From the NCBI GenBank assembly GCA_947493145.1, contig CANLPZ010000001.1, forward strand, positions 124,001 to 188,000: DNA of 64,000 nucleotides, written 5' to 3'. The stretch's first letter is position 1, and each line of letters opens with the position of its first letter. Of this stretch, positions 18,460-27,336 are shown one piece after another. The notes under the pieces are model-generated. The model searched no databases, was not told the origin of the DNA, and was given only the letters and a program-made list of their open reading frames with translations. Made by a program: the position numbers and the translations under genes. This stretch comes from an uncultured Paracoccaceae bacterium (GTDB taxonomy: Bacteria > Pseudomonadota > Alphaproteobacteria > Rhodobacterales > Rhodobacteraceae).

Positions 18460-18799
18460 CTGATTTTCCCTCGTACAAATATATTTTCACGACTTAGAAC
18501 CACGTCTGACGAACCATATCAATCCAGTCCAATCACATTTCTTTTACGCAGCAACTAAATCCGGTAGCGTTGCCATAAAACATGAGCATATATGCCACAA
18601 ATAGCGGTATTCCGGACCCATGCGCAGTTTTTTGCCGCTTTCCCCCTATTCCACGGAAAAGCCACAAAGATTTCTTGGTCTTCGATTCGTTCTGTGTAAT
18701 AAAGCTTTCACATCTGGGGATGAGATGATGGTTTTGAGGCAAATGCCCTGATAAATCAGGGGCTTCGAGATCGCGAGAAGCGACGGGACAGGCGCTATT
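18460..18799. other. Divergent intergenic region, 340 bases
   Basis: Carries the promoters of the L,D-transpeptidase (minus) and the MepK-like gene (plus). Just before the latter, at 18745-18762, there is a stem GCCCTGAT / ATCAGGGG with a two-base loop, which could be a leader hairpin. No protein gene is supported; frames here lack ribosome sites. Confidence 0.5.
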
Positions 18800-19369
18800 A
18801 TGATGAAGACAAGTTCTTCGAGTATAACTCGACGTGCACTGCTGGGTGCATTTGCGGCGACCGCGGTCACCGCGGCCCCCACCTATTCAAACGCAGCTGG
18901 CTTTTTACGCGGCGCTGGCGACATCCGCAAGGTTCGGATGTATTCGGGCCGCACCGGTGAACATTTGAACATGATTTATTGGATCGACGGTCATTACGTC
19001 CGCGACGCATTAAAAGAAGTAAATTACTTCATGCGTGATTGGCGGCAGGACAAAGCGATCGGAATGGACACACGCACGGTCGATATCATCGCCGCGTCCC
19101 GCAATCTTTTGGACACGCGCGAACCCTTCGTGTTGTTGTCGGGCTACCGGACGCCGCAAACCAATGCGATGCTGCGGTCACGCTCAAGCGGCGTTGCCAA
19201 AAAATCATTACACATGGAAGGGAAAGCCGCTGATCTACGCATGGCGGGTCGGTCCGTTGGCCAAATCGCGCGCGCTGCACAATCCTGTGCAGGTGGCGGT
19301 GTTGGCCGGTATTCTGGTTCGAATTTCGTCCATGTGGATTGTGGCACAGTCCGCAGCTGGGGCCGCTAA
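18800..19369 (+). CDS. MepK-like murein endopeptidase (DUF882, YcbK family, M15 fold)
   Basis: Probable periplasmic endopeptidase cutting peptidoglycan cross-links; E. coli MepK (YcbK) cleaves 3-3 links. The 189 residues start with a twin-arginine-type signal (ITRRALLGAFAATAVTAAP), as in E. coli YcbK. Metal and active residues are present: His138 and Asp145 (SLHMEGKAADLRM) and His178 with Asp180 (NFVHVDCG). It diverges from the L,D-transpeptidase that would make the same links, echoing the ycbB-ycbK neighbourhood in E. coli. A terminator follows. Confidence 0.9.
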   Translation: MMKTSSSSITRRALLGAFAATAVTAAPTYSNAAGFLRGAGDIRKVRMYSGRTGEHLNMIYWIDGHYVRDALKEVNYFMRDWRQDKAIGMDTRTVDIIAASRNLLDTREPFVLLSGYRTPQTNAMLRSRSSGVAKKSLHMEGKAADLRMAGRSVGQIARAAQSCAGGGVGRYSGSNFVHVDCGTVRSWGR

Positions 19370-19394
19370 GCCCCTATCCAAAACAGTTTTAAAC

Positions 19395-19424
19395 AAAAAG
19401 CCCGCCAAATCGGCGGGCTTTTTC
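19395..19424. terminator. Intrinsic terminator after the MepK-like gene
   Basis: Stem AAAAAGCCCGCC / GGCGGGCTTTTT with a very small loop, between convergent genes; strong in both directions. Confidence 0.85.
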
Positions 19425-19429
19425 GTGTC

Positions 19430-20854
19430 TTACGCCGTCAGCTGACGGATATAGAAACTATCGTCTTTCAAATCGTCGACTTGAACATTTTGAAGCACAC
19501 CAATGTGGCGGTCCCCAAGATGAAGCAGAACATTGTCACCGTCTTGAACATAGGTCAGCTCAGCGTCGCTAAACGTCTCAACCACAATGTTTTCATCAGC
19601 AGGGTCAAAGTCGGTAAAAATAACAGGATCTACACCATGATTTTGCGACATGATAATTTCGAAACTGTCCGTTCCCTCGCCGCCGGTAACAATATCACCA
19701 AAGTCAGCAACGATCCGGTCATCACCTGCGCCGCCATCAACAATATCCGCGCGCGGTGTAATACCTTGATCTTCTGCGCTGTAGATGGTGTCATTCCCAG
19801 TACCACCTGAAATTGTGTCAGTCCCTGCGCCGCCAATGATCGTGTCATCGCCGCTTCCACCGTTTAGGACGTCATTACCGTATTCGCCATCCAATCGATC
19901 GTCACCGGAATTTCCGTTCAGAACGTCGCCGCTACCGCCACCTTCCAAATCATCGTTTCCAAAGCTTCCGTTAACGACGTCTTTAAATTTCGTACCAAAA
20001 AACAGATCATTGCCGTTACCAAGATCCACCGCTCCAGGAAATTCAGCAAAAAACCACTCGTCAGAATTCGAACCAGATAGTGCCTGACCTTTAAGCTCTG
20101 CAGCGGTTTCACGAAACGCGTCGATTTCGTCTTCTAATGTTCCATAATAATAATCGTCGGAAAATTCCGTCGCCGATGCGATGTCTTCGGCCGAATGATC
20201 ACCGTTTACAATTGCTAGTACATTGTCACCTTGCACGATATTCACACCGGTTTCGGTTTTAACAAAGTCAACCAAATCGTCGCTATGCACTCTAATTTGA
20301 ATTTGATCTTCATCTGACTTAAAGTCCGTAATTTCAACGGCTTTGAAAGAATCTTTGAACTGGACAACCTTGAAATTATCTTCGCCGTCGTCGCCGCGCA
20401 TGGTGTCGCCGTCATCGCCAACCAAAAAGTCGTCTCCGCTGCCGCCAATCAATTCATCTGCGGTACCAGTATCAAACAAATCTAAACCAATGACGGAGTC
20501 ATCACCGCGATCACCAACCAATTTGTTAGAGCCTTCAAAGTCGTAAACTTCGTCGTTGCCTTGGTTGCCGTAAATGATGTCATCGCCCCCAAATTCGATG
20601 GTTCCACCAGCATAAAAGTTGGAATCGTTGCCTTGGCCCATTTCGATGTAGTCGTTGCCGGCCGTTCCATCGACCAAATCGCCACCGGTCGTGTAAATGC
20701 GTCGTTCGCCTTCTGGGTTCTGTGGCGTATCATCGTCTGGATTGTCCGCATCGCCGTCGTTGCGGCTGCTGTCAACCTCATCCACGTCTGTGCCGCTAAA
20801 CACCGAAGCAAGCGCCGCCACAGACAGCACCGAGAGAAGTAAAATTTCTAACAT
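19430..20854 (-). CDS. RTX-type calcium-binding repeat protein
   Basis: A 474-residue very acidic protein with a hydrophobic N-terminal anchor or signal (MLEILLLSVLSVAALASVFS), an Asp/Asn-rich linker, and glycine-aspartate nonapeptide repeats in two blocks (about 60-155 and 280-410; for example GGSGDDFLVGDDGD and GGSGDDTIIGGAGTD) separated by a non-repeat domain. Such repeats bind calcium and fold as beta rolls outside the cell. RTX proteins are usually exported by a type I system, but no transporter is encoded nearby and the N-terminal segment suggests another route. An AAGGAG ribosome site precedes the start. Adhesion or surface-layer role is a guess. Confidence 0.85.
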   Translation of the reverse strand: MLEILLLSVLSVAALASVFSGTDVDEVDSSRNDGDADNPDDDTPQNPEGERRIYTTGGDLVDGTAGNDYIEMGQGNDSNFYAGGTIEFGGDDIIYGNQGNDEVYDFEGSNKLVGDRGDDSVIGLDLFDTGTADELIGGSGDDFLVGDDGDTMRGDDGEDNFKVVQFKDSFKAVEITDFKSDEDQIQIRVHSDDLVDFVKTETGVNIVQGDNVLAIVNGDHSAEDIASATEFSDDYYYGTLEDEIDAFRETAAELKGQALSGSNSDEWFFAEFPGAVDLGNGNDLFFGTKFKDVVNGSFGNDDLEGGGSGDVLNGNSGDDRLDGEYGNDVLNGGSGDDTIIGGAGTDTISGGTGNDTIYSAEDQGITPRADIVDGGAGDDRIVADFGDIVTGGEGTDSFEIIMSQNHGVDPVIFTDFDPADENIVVETFSDAELTYVQDGDNVLLHLGDRHIGVLQNVQVDDLKDDSFYIRQLTA

Positions 20855-21271
20855 GCTAAAATCTCCTTAAATTTGACACGAAAAAATCTATTTTTGGTTG
20901 ATTCTACAAGAGAATTTAACCTTTGTTTCCAGACCGTTAACAATCCAACCAATTGTGTACGTTTGAAAACAAAAACGCATAAAATCAATGCGTTCGTTAA
21001 ATCGAAAACGCCCACTCTCAGTCGTCATAGGTAGGGAAAACCATATTCGTAATCACGCGCATAGACCTGACACAGCTGGCCCGATAAAAAACACTGAGCG
21101 CTTAGTAAGTTTCATCCCATTGAACGGCGTTTGTAAGAGTGGGGTGTGCTGTCGTCTTCTGCGCCGAATGACGACGCACATTTCCCAACACTCAGGCCAG
21201 CCTTGACATTTCATTCACACTAAAATCTCAATCACGTTCGGCCCATCTGGGTCTAAGGTCGCTTGGGAAAA
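20855..21271. other. Intergenic region, 417 bases
   Basis: Between the RTX gene and tRNA-Arg. Apart from the RTX ribosome site and leader I see no gene, no strong hairpin and no recognisable regulatory site. A 72-codon frame at 20988-21206 has no ribosome site and no protein-like pattern. Confidence 0.5.
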
Positions 21272-21348
<77 letters not shown>

Positions 21349-21401
21349 GTTAAGGGTTCTATACCCCTGCCCGTTTGGCCCCGCAATGGGTTTTCGGGGA
21401 A

Positions 21402-22622
21402 TTACGCAAACAACTCATGTGCCAAGCCAAGCGCATCGATCAATGCATCTGCATCGTCAAACGTATTATACATGCCAAACGACGCCCGCGCGGTCGCCGT
21501 CACGCCAAGGCGTTCCATCAACGGTTGGGCACAATGATGACCGGCGCGCACGGCGACGCCTTTTTTGTCCAAAATGGTCGATATGTCATGCGCATGCGCT
21601 GCCCCATCAAGGGTCAACGAAAAAATTGCCGCTTTGTCAGTTGCGGTGCCTTGGACATTCAACCAATTCAATCCCGCAATTTTGTCCATTGTATAATCGC
21701 GCAATTTGCGTTCGTGTTCCGCAATATTGGCCATGCCGATGTTCATCAAATATTCAAGCGCAACGCCAAAGCCAATGGTTGGTATGATCCCGGGTGTACC
21801 GGCTTCGAACTTCATCGGCGCGTCATTATAGGTAACGTGGTCGCGATGAACCTCGCGGATCATGTCACCGCCCCCCATAAAGGGACGCATTTCTGCCATC
21901 CGTTCTGATTTAATAAAAATCGCACCGGACGACGACGGCCCGTAAAGTTTATGCCCAGTGATCGCATAGAAATCACATCCAATGTCATCGACGTTCACCG
22001 GCGCGTGCACCGCGCCTTGGGATCCGTCGACCAACACTGGCACACCTTTTGCATGGGCGCCCTCTGTTATCGCTTTCACGTCAACGATTGTTCCCAACAC
22101 GTTAGAACATTGAGTCACGGCAACCAATTTTGTTTTTGGTCCAATCGCATCAATGACCTCTTGGGGGTTCAATTCGCCAGCGTCGTTGATGTCGACCCAT
22201 TTCAGGATCACGCCCATGCGTTCGCGCAAAAAATGCCACGGCACAATATTGGCATGGTGTTCCATTACCGACAGGACAATTTCATCCCCTGCCGACAGGT
22301 TTTCCATCGCCCAGCCATAAGCAACCGTATTGATACCCTCAGTGGTGCCAGAATTCAGAACAATCTCGTTTTCATTTGCGACCCCAAGGAACCGCGCGAT
22401 GATGCCACGTGTGGCCTCGTATTTTTCGGTCGCAAGGTTTGACAGAAAATGCAGGCCGCGGTGCACATTCGAATATTCCATCGCATAGCCTTGGGTGATC
22501 GCGTCGATCACCACCTGCGGTTTTTGCGCACTTGCACCGTTATCAAGATACACCAACGGCTTACCGTTCACCTCGCGTGACAAAATCGGAAAGTCACCAC
22601 GAATTTTTTCGATATCGTACAT
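21402..22622 (-). CDS. sufS: Cysteine desulfurase SufS
   Basis: PLP enzyme releasing sulfur from cysteine for Fe-S assembly (class II desulfurase). The 406 residues show the PLP lysine Lys225 (ITGHKLYGPS) and the active Cys364 (RAGHHCAQPLM). The length is normal for SufS/CsdA. Last gene of the suf run, starting 1 base before the end of the Yip1-like gene. SufE or SufU, which would take the sulfur, is not in the window. Confidence 0.96.
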   Translation of the reverse strand: MYDIEKIRGDFPILSREVNGKPLVYLDNGASAQKPQVVIDAITQGYAMEYSNVHRGLHFLSNLATEKYEATRGIIARFLGVANENEIVLNSGTTEGINTVAYGWAMENLSAGDEIVLSVMEHHANIVPWHFLRERMGVILKWVDINDAGELNPQEVIDAIGPKTKLVAVTQCSNVLGTIVDVKAITEGAHAKGVPVLVDGSQGAVHAPVNVDDIGCDFYAITGHKLYGPSSSGAIFIKSERMAEMRPFMGGGDMIREVHRDHVTYNDAPMKFEAGTPGIIPTIGFGVALEYLMNIGMANIAEHERKLRDYTMDKIAGLNWLNVQGTATDKAAIFSLTLDGAAHAHDISTILDKKGVAVRAGHHCAQPLMERLGVTATARASFGMYNTFDDADALIDALGLAHELFA

Positions 22623-22623
22623 G

Positions 22624-23205
22624 TTAAACCCCTGCCGCCGCCACGGCGGAAATGAAAGAGATGATCACGGCCAATCCCATGCCAACGCCAAAAAACGACA
22701 CAACGATGACACCTAACGCTTTGAATGGGCTTCCAAACGCGTGGAGTGCATTCACAAATCCGACCAGCACGCGAAAAGAAATGAAAAACCCGACAAACGC
22801 AAGAAACACCATAGAAGCCGGTAATATCGCCATGATGACAAGTTGCACGAATTGCAAAATGAACATGGTAAATTGAAACCACGCCATCACCGCAATTGTG
22901 TCACCAAAACCACCTGTCCCGCCAAAGGCGCGACCGCAATAAAACAGAACAAACACGGTTGCGATCAACAGCGATGTGAAAATAACCGCTGTCACAATAG
23001 GTTGCGCGGATTGTTCGCTCAGCGGATTTAACGCGACAATAATCGAAAACTGCAAGGAACTGAGAACACACGCCAATGCCAAAGCCGCCCACAGGGTTTC
23101 ACGCGACAATTTTAGCGACATCAGCTCTTTGGCAACCGCCTCTGGATCGATCACGGATCGTATGACACGTTGCAGCACGGCACCTATGGACCAATCATGG
23201 TTCAT
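22624..23205 (-). CDS. Yip1-family membrane protein, second of a pair
   Basis: A 193-residue inner-membrane protein with about five hydrophobic segments after a cytosolic N-terminal helix (MNHDWSIGAVLQRVIRSVID). The organisation fits the Yip1 domain family (Pfam YIP1), whose bacterial role is unknown. I chose the ATG at 23205, which overlaps the upstream stop by 4 bases; longer versions of this frame run into the upstream gene. It sits between sufD and sufS in the same transcript as another Yip1-like gene. Confidence 0.8.
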   Translation of the reverse strand: MNHDWSIGAVLQRVIRSVIDPEAVAKELMSLKLSRETLWAALALACVLSSLQFSIIVALNPLSEQSAQPIVTAVIFTSLLIATVFVLFYCGRAFGGTGGFGDTIAVMAWFQFTMFILQFVQLVIMAILPASMVFLAFVGFFISFRVLVGFVNALHAFGSPFKALGVIVVSFFGVGMGLAVIISFISAVAAAGV

Positions 23206-23681
23206 CTGCGATGCGCCTCGCGAAAACAGCCAAAGCCGACAAAAACGATTGCGGCGACCCATATTAAACCGATCAAATCCTGTTGTGTCCCGCGCCCGAT
23301 GAAGCCCCCGATCAGCCCATAAAGCAACAAAACCGGCGCGCCACACAGGAACGTCCAAAACAAAGCCAGCCGCGATGTGTACCACGTGCCTTTGCCCCCG
23401 ATCGCGCGGCAAACCACATGGGAAACCCCAGCCAACGCGTAAAACATCAAGGGCCAGAACATGAGCCACCCCATGAATTCATAGGCCGCAAGGCCGGCGA
23501 GTTCTTGGTTGGTTTCCACGGCTTGACGCGCAAGATACGGCAAACGCGACACGAAAACCAAAGCACAGGCCGCCATCAAAAAAGCCAGTGCACGGTCTTC
23601 GCGAACGCCATAAGACAGCAAACGCGCCATCACTGCCCGAGGGCGGCGATAGCTTTCAATGATGTCTTGCGAAACGGCCAT
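23202..23681 (-). CDS. Yip1-like membrane protein, first of a pair
   Basis: A 159-residue protein with four or five hydrophobic segments and a basic cytosolic start (ESYRRPRAVMARLLSYGVRE). It overlaps the sufD stop by 1 base and the next Yip1-like gene by 4 bases, so it is firmly in the suf operon. Motifs such as YALAGVSHVVCRAIGGKGTW resemble Yip1 proteins. No assigned function; a role linked to Fe-S assembly is suggested only by location. Confidence 0.78.
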   Translation of the reverse strand: MAVSQDIIESYRRPRAVMARLLSYGVREDRALAFLMAACALVFVSRLPYLARQAVETNQELAGLAAYEFMGWLMFWPLMFYALAGVSHVVCRAIGGKGTWYTSRLALFWTFLCGAPVLLLYGLIGGFIGRGTQQDLIGLIWVAAIVFVGFGCFREAHRR

Positions 23682-24991
23682 TATGCGCCTCGTTGGTCCT
23701 CAAGCCAGACGTGCAAACGCTGCAAAACAGCCTCTGCCAAATCTTCGTTTTCGATTTCTTCGATCGCTTCGGCCAAGAAGGACAGAACCAACAGGTCGGT
23801 CGCTTTGTCCATCGGGACCCCGCGCGAACGCAGATAAAACAGCGCATCTTCGTCGATCGCACCCGAGGTTGACCCATGTGAACAGGCCACATCATCGGCA
23901 TAGATTTCAAGCTCTGGCTTTGCCAAAAACTGGCTATCGTCGTCCAGCAACAAGGATTGGCTGATCTGATATCCGTCGGTTTTTTGCGCATCCGGTTGCA
24001 CCAAAATCTTACCTTGGAACACGCCCGTCGCACCGTTGCGCAAAACCTTTTTGTACACCTGACGGCTTTCGCAATTTACAGCATCGTGCGTGATGTAAAC
24101 CGTGTCGTCGTGATGAAAGTTTCCGTTGCCCAAACAGCATCCAGCAACATGCGCTGTTGCGTCGTCGCCGGTCAGTTCCAAAATCGCCTCGTTGCGGGTC
24201 ATGACCCCATCAACATTTAACGCAAAGCTTTTGAAAACGCTTTCTTTTCCAAGTTTGGCGTAAAGTTGGTTCATCGCTTGAACATCGGCCACGCGGCCAT
24301 TGATCCGCAGATGATGGAATTCTGCCTCATCGGCCACATCGACTTCAACAACCGTATCAAAACGCGCGGCAGGATGGCCTTCTTCCAACACGGTCACAGA
24401 TGCGCCTGCGTCCACTTTTACAACATGGTGCAGAACCGATTGACCGCCGTTGGACATATATGAAATCCGGATCGGGCGTTCGACGTTGCCGGTGACGTGG
24501 ATCAACACGCCCTCGCCCGCAATCGCCGTATTTAGCGCCGCCAAAGGACGCGCAACAGGTTTAAACAGCGCCGCACCTTTGCGACGTTCAGCGTTGTTTG
24601 AAGCGCTTTCCAAAACGCCATAAACCGATTTGGCCCAATGCAGGTCCAACTCAGACGCGGTCGACAGCAATTCGATACTTGCGCCCTCAACTGACAAGTC
24701 ATCGGACGCATCCGCGTCAAAAACACCATCAACAAACACCAATGTCAGCGGGTTGACCGCATCAAAGACATCTGACCGGTCTGTTTTTGTTGCAAACGCC
24801 GGATCAACCGCAGTCCACGCGGTTGGGTCGGTGAATTTCCAGTATTCGTCACGCTTGATGGGCAATCCAAGGGATTTCACCCGTGTTATTGCTGCCTCGC
24901 GTGCAGATTTGGCCCAAGCCCCACCACTCGGCGCGGGAATTTCGGCCAAAACGCGGTCAGTGACCTCTTGTTTCGCTTGAGGAAGGCTCAT
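23681..24991 (-). CDS. sufD: Fe-S cluster assembly protein SufD
   Basis: Partner of SufB in the SufBC2D scaffold. The 436 residues have the beta-helix core shared with SufB (about 150-380) and the C-terminal SufBD motif with the conserved His (DDVACSHGSTSGAIDEDALF), then a helical end. The length is normal. It starts immediately after sufC (no gap), and its stop overlaps the Yip1-like gene by 1 base, showing tight operon packing. Confidence 0.95.
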   Translation of the reverse strand: MSLPQAKQEVTDRVLAEIPAPSGGAWAKSAREAAITRVKSLGLPIKRDEYWKFTDPTAWTAVDPAFATKTDRSDVFDAVNPLTLVFVDGVFDADASDDLSVEGASIELLSTASELDLHWAKSVYGVLESASNNAERRKGAALFKPVARPLAALNTAIAGEGVLIHVTGNVERPIRISYMSNGGQSVLHHVVKVDAGASVTVLEEGHPAARFDTVVEVDVADEAEFHHLRINGRVADVQAMNQLYAKLGKESVFKSFALNVDGVMTRNEAILELTGDDATAHVAGCCLGNGNFHHDDTVYITHDAVNCESRQVYKKVLRNGATGVFQGKILVQPDAQKTDGYQISQSLLLDDDSQFLAKPELEIYADDVACSHGSTSGAIDEDALFYLRSRGVPMDKATDLLVLSFLAEAIEEIENEDLAEAVLQRLHVWLEDQRGA

Positions 24992-25747
24992 TTATGCCTC
25001 CTCCGCCAACAAATCAGCGTAGCCGTTGTTTTCAACTTCCAACGCAAGTTCAGGACCACCAGATTTGATGATACGACCGTTTGCCATGATGTGCACAACG
25101 TCAGGTTTGATATGGTCCAACAAACGCTGATAGTGAGTGATCACAAGGAACGTGCGGTTTTCATCGCGCAAGGCATTCACACCCTCGGCAACCAGTTTCA
25201 TCGCGTCCACATCCAAACCGGAATCTGTTTCGTCCAGAATGCACATCTTTGGCTCAAGCATCGCCATTTGAAGGATTTCATTCCGTTTCTTTTCACCGCC
25301 AGAAAATCCAACATTCACGGGGCGTTTCAACATGTCAGCGTCGATTTTCAAACTCTTTGCCTTTGCACGGACAACCTTTAGAAAATCAGCGGCTGACAGC
25401 TCTTCTTCGCCACGGGCTTTGCGTTGTGCGTTCACAGCCGTCCGCAAAAACGTCATGTTCCCAACACCTGGAATTTCCACAGGATATTGGAACGCAAGGA
25501 AAAGCCCCGCCGCAGCGCGCTCTTCTGGTTCCATATCCAAAATATCGTCGCCTTCCAAAGACGCGGCACCGTCGGTGACTTCGTACCCATCACGGCCAGA
25601 CAACACATAGGACAAGGTTGATTTACCAGACCCGTTCGGCCCCATAATTGCGTGCACTTTGCCTGCCTCCAACGACAGGTCAACGCCCTTTAGAATTTGC
25701 TTGTCTTCGTCTTCAAGTTTGACGTGTAAGTTTTTGATCTCAAGCAT
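24992..25747 (-). CDS. sufC: Fe-S cluster assembly ATPase SufC
   Basis: ABC-type ATPase of the SufBC2D complex; ATP use remodels SufB-SufD for cluster building. The 251 residues show Walker A GPNGSGKST (36-44), signature VGFSGGEKKRNE and Walker B CILDETDSGLD. Ends in an acidic tail. The length is normal. Cytoplasmic. Lies 78 bases downstream of the small membrane-protein gene and abuts sufD. Confidence 0.97.
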   Translation of the reverse strand: MLEIKNLHVKLEDEDKQILKGVDLSLEAGKVHAIMGPNGSGKSTLSYVLSGRDGYEVTDGAASLEGDDILDMEPEERAAAGLFLAFQYPVEIPGVGNMTFLRTAVNAQRKARGEEELSAADFLKVVRAKAKSLKIDADMLKRPVNVGFSGGEKKRNEILQMAMLEPKMCILDETDSGLDVDAMKLVAEGVNALRDENRTFLVITHYQRLLDHIKPDVVHIMANGRIIKSGGPELALEVENNGYADLLAEEA

Positions 25748-25825
25748 GTTTTAGTCCTTGCATAGCCGAAAGGGGCGCCGCGGAATTCGCGCCACCCATG
25801 TCGGAAAAGATTTTAGAGATAGAGT

Positions 25826-26317
25826 TTAGGCGGCGTCCGCCAACTGCGATGAAATCATCGCGGTAACCTGTGCCACGGCATCGCTGACCAACTGGGGTTG
25901 GAACGCCATGATGCCAAAACTGGCGACCAGCGCCAGTGTTTGCAGTTTCGTTTCCAAGCGCAGAAAAATGCGCGCTAACACCGCGATCAAAATACCGGCG
26001 CCCAATGCCAAATGCGCGGGGTCGACTTTGTCTGTCACTTGGGTGATGATTTGCGGTGGAATGGGTGTTGTTCCGGCCAAAATGACGTCCAGCAATTTTT
26101 GCCCTGCCAATACCGCGCCCGCGCCGATCAGCAACGCCCCCGGTAGCTTGAACGGATTTTGCCGGCGCCCCGCGATGGGACCACGCGGCGTGGCTTTGGT
26201 CGCGGCTGTCTTTTTCACATTGCCCTCGCCAATCAACACCACGCCGCTGGAAAAGCCCTTGCCAGACTGAATCCGCTGCATGCGTTTGTTGAAGTCGTTG
26301 TGCTGCGCAAATGACAT
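25826..26317 (-). CDS. Hypothetical membrane protein in the suf operon
   Basis: A 163-residue protein with a basic, polar N-terminal 55 residues (MSFAQHNDFNKRMQRIQSGK start) and three hydrophobic stretches (about 57-80, 100-120 and 125-145). It ends in a short helix. I recognise no family. It lies between the FkbM gene and sufC with gaps of 119 and 78 bases, looser than the other suf genes. A longer frame over the same bases in another phase is rejected because its sequence does not look like protein. Confidence 0.65.
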   Translation of the reverse strand: MSFAQHNDFNKRMQRIQSGKGFSSGVVLIGEGNVKKTAATKATPRGPIAGRRQNPFKLPGALLIGAGAVLAGQKLLDVILAGTTPIPPQIITQVTDKVDPAHLALGAGILIAVLARIFLRLETKLQTLALVASFGIMAFQPQLVSDAVAQVTAMISSQLADAA

Positions 26318-26436
26318 GTGCCACCTTTTGTACCAATTTCGTCAAAATGATTAATGACGAATTTGGGCAACATTGCGGCCCAGAGGCGGTGATTTCACGG
26401 GGAAAATCTCTAAAATTGTAACGTGACGTAGGGGAA

Positions 26437-27336
26437 TTACGCATCTTTGCGCCCCCGCTCTTTTTCGTTCAGCACCTCTGGTGGCAGGTGATCGACAAAT
26501 CGTTTTGGGACCTGTGCGTCGATTTCACCGCGAGCGACCAAGGCATCAAGGCAATGCAACGTCACATCAAAACTGTCAAAAACAATGGCAGAGGCCAAAG
26601 CCAGTTGTTTAAGCTGATGGGAGCTGATCGTGTCAATTTCATCCAAATTGCGGATATACACCGCATCGCCATCCAACAATTGAGTACCAACAGCGGCACG
26701 TTCCAAACGGCGCCACTGTGAATTTTTCACGGGCAACGCTTTGTTAGTCATAAACTTATGCAGCTTAAACCCTTGGGCGCGCAGCTCAAGATCAAGTTCG
26801 GCCCACAGGGGTTCGCCTTCGTACATGCGGTGAAATCGCACTTCGGGAATAACCGCGACGGCTTCTGACAAGCGGTCCCGCCCGCCCTGCATCACAGCCA
26901 ATTCACCGCCCTGAAGATCCATTTTCAACAGATCGACACGCGGCAATTCGTCAAGACTGTCCAATGTCACCAAATCCATTTCCATTGGCGTGACTTTTTT
27001 CTGGTACCACCGTTCACGGCCCAAGAAATCCGCACTTGGTTTATGGATTGGGAACAACGATGACAGCACCGCAAATTCATGCGCGTAAAATGTACCTCGC
27101 CCTTCGGGACCGATGGCCACAGGGAAATAGGTTGCGCGCGCATTCTGCGCCTTTTCCAAATCGGCAAATGCCTTTGGGTTGGGTTCAAAGCCCCAGACAT
27201 GGCACATGTCACGGTCGATCAGTAACTGATACGCTGGCACATTGATCGGATTGGCCCCCACATCAAGGATTTTCATATCCTCTGGGGCCAACACCTGACG
27301 CAAAAAACCAAGCCTATGCAGCGCGGAACGGCTCAT
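26437..27336 (-). CDS. FkbM-family SAM-dependent methyltransferase inside suf operon
   Basis: A 299-residue methyltransferase. The SAM-binding glycine motif is KILDVGANPINVPAYQLL, followed by WGFEPNPKAF and the FkbM signature VDLLKMDLQGGELAVMQGG. FkbM enzymes methylate hydroxyls on sugars, polyketides or glycans. The start overlaps the sufB stop by 1 base, so it is cotranscribed with sufB. It has no evident chemical link to Fe-S assembly; a second FkbM homologue (34489-35271) shares little beyond the motifs. Target unknown. Confidence 0.82.
   Translation of the reverse strand: MSRSALHRLGFLRQVLAPEDMKILDVGANPINVPAYQLLIDRDMCHVWGFEPNPKAFADLEKAQNARATYFPVAIGPEGRGTFYAHEFAVLSSLFPIHKPSADFLGRERWYQKKVTPMEMDLVTLDSLDELPRVDLLKMDLQGGELAVMQGGRDRLSEAVAVIPEVRFHRMYEGEPLWAELDLELRAQGFKLHKFMTNKALPVKNSQWRRLERAAVGTQLLDGDAVYIRNLDEIDTISSHQLKQLALASAIVFDSFDVTLHCLDALVARGEIDAQVPKRFVDHLPPEVLNEKERGRKDA

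Noticed and set aside
19430..20854. Repeats in the RTX gene as a possible CRISPR or tandem array
   Set aside because: They are coding repeats of glycine-aspartate nonapeptides with irregular bases, without fixed spacers.
25740..26444. Longer 234-codon frame over the small membrane gene in the suf operon
   Set aside because: The translation is rich in Arg and His with no protein-like pattern, and the shorter frame at 25826-26317 has clear membrane segments.
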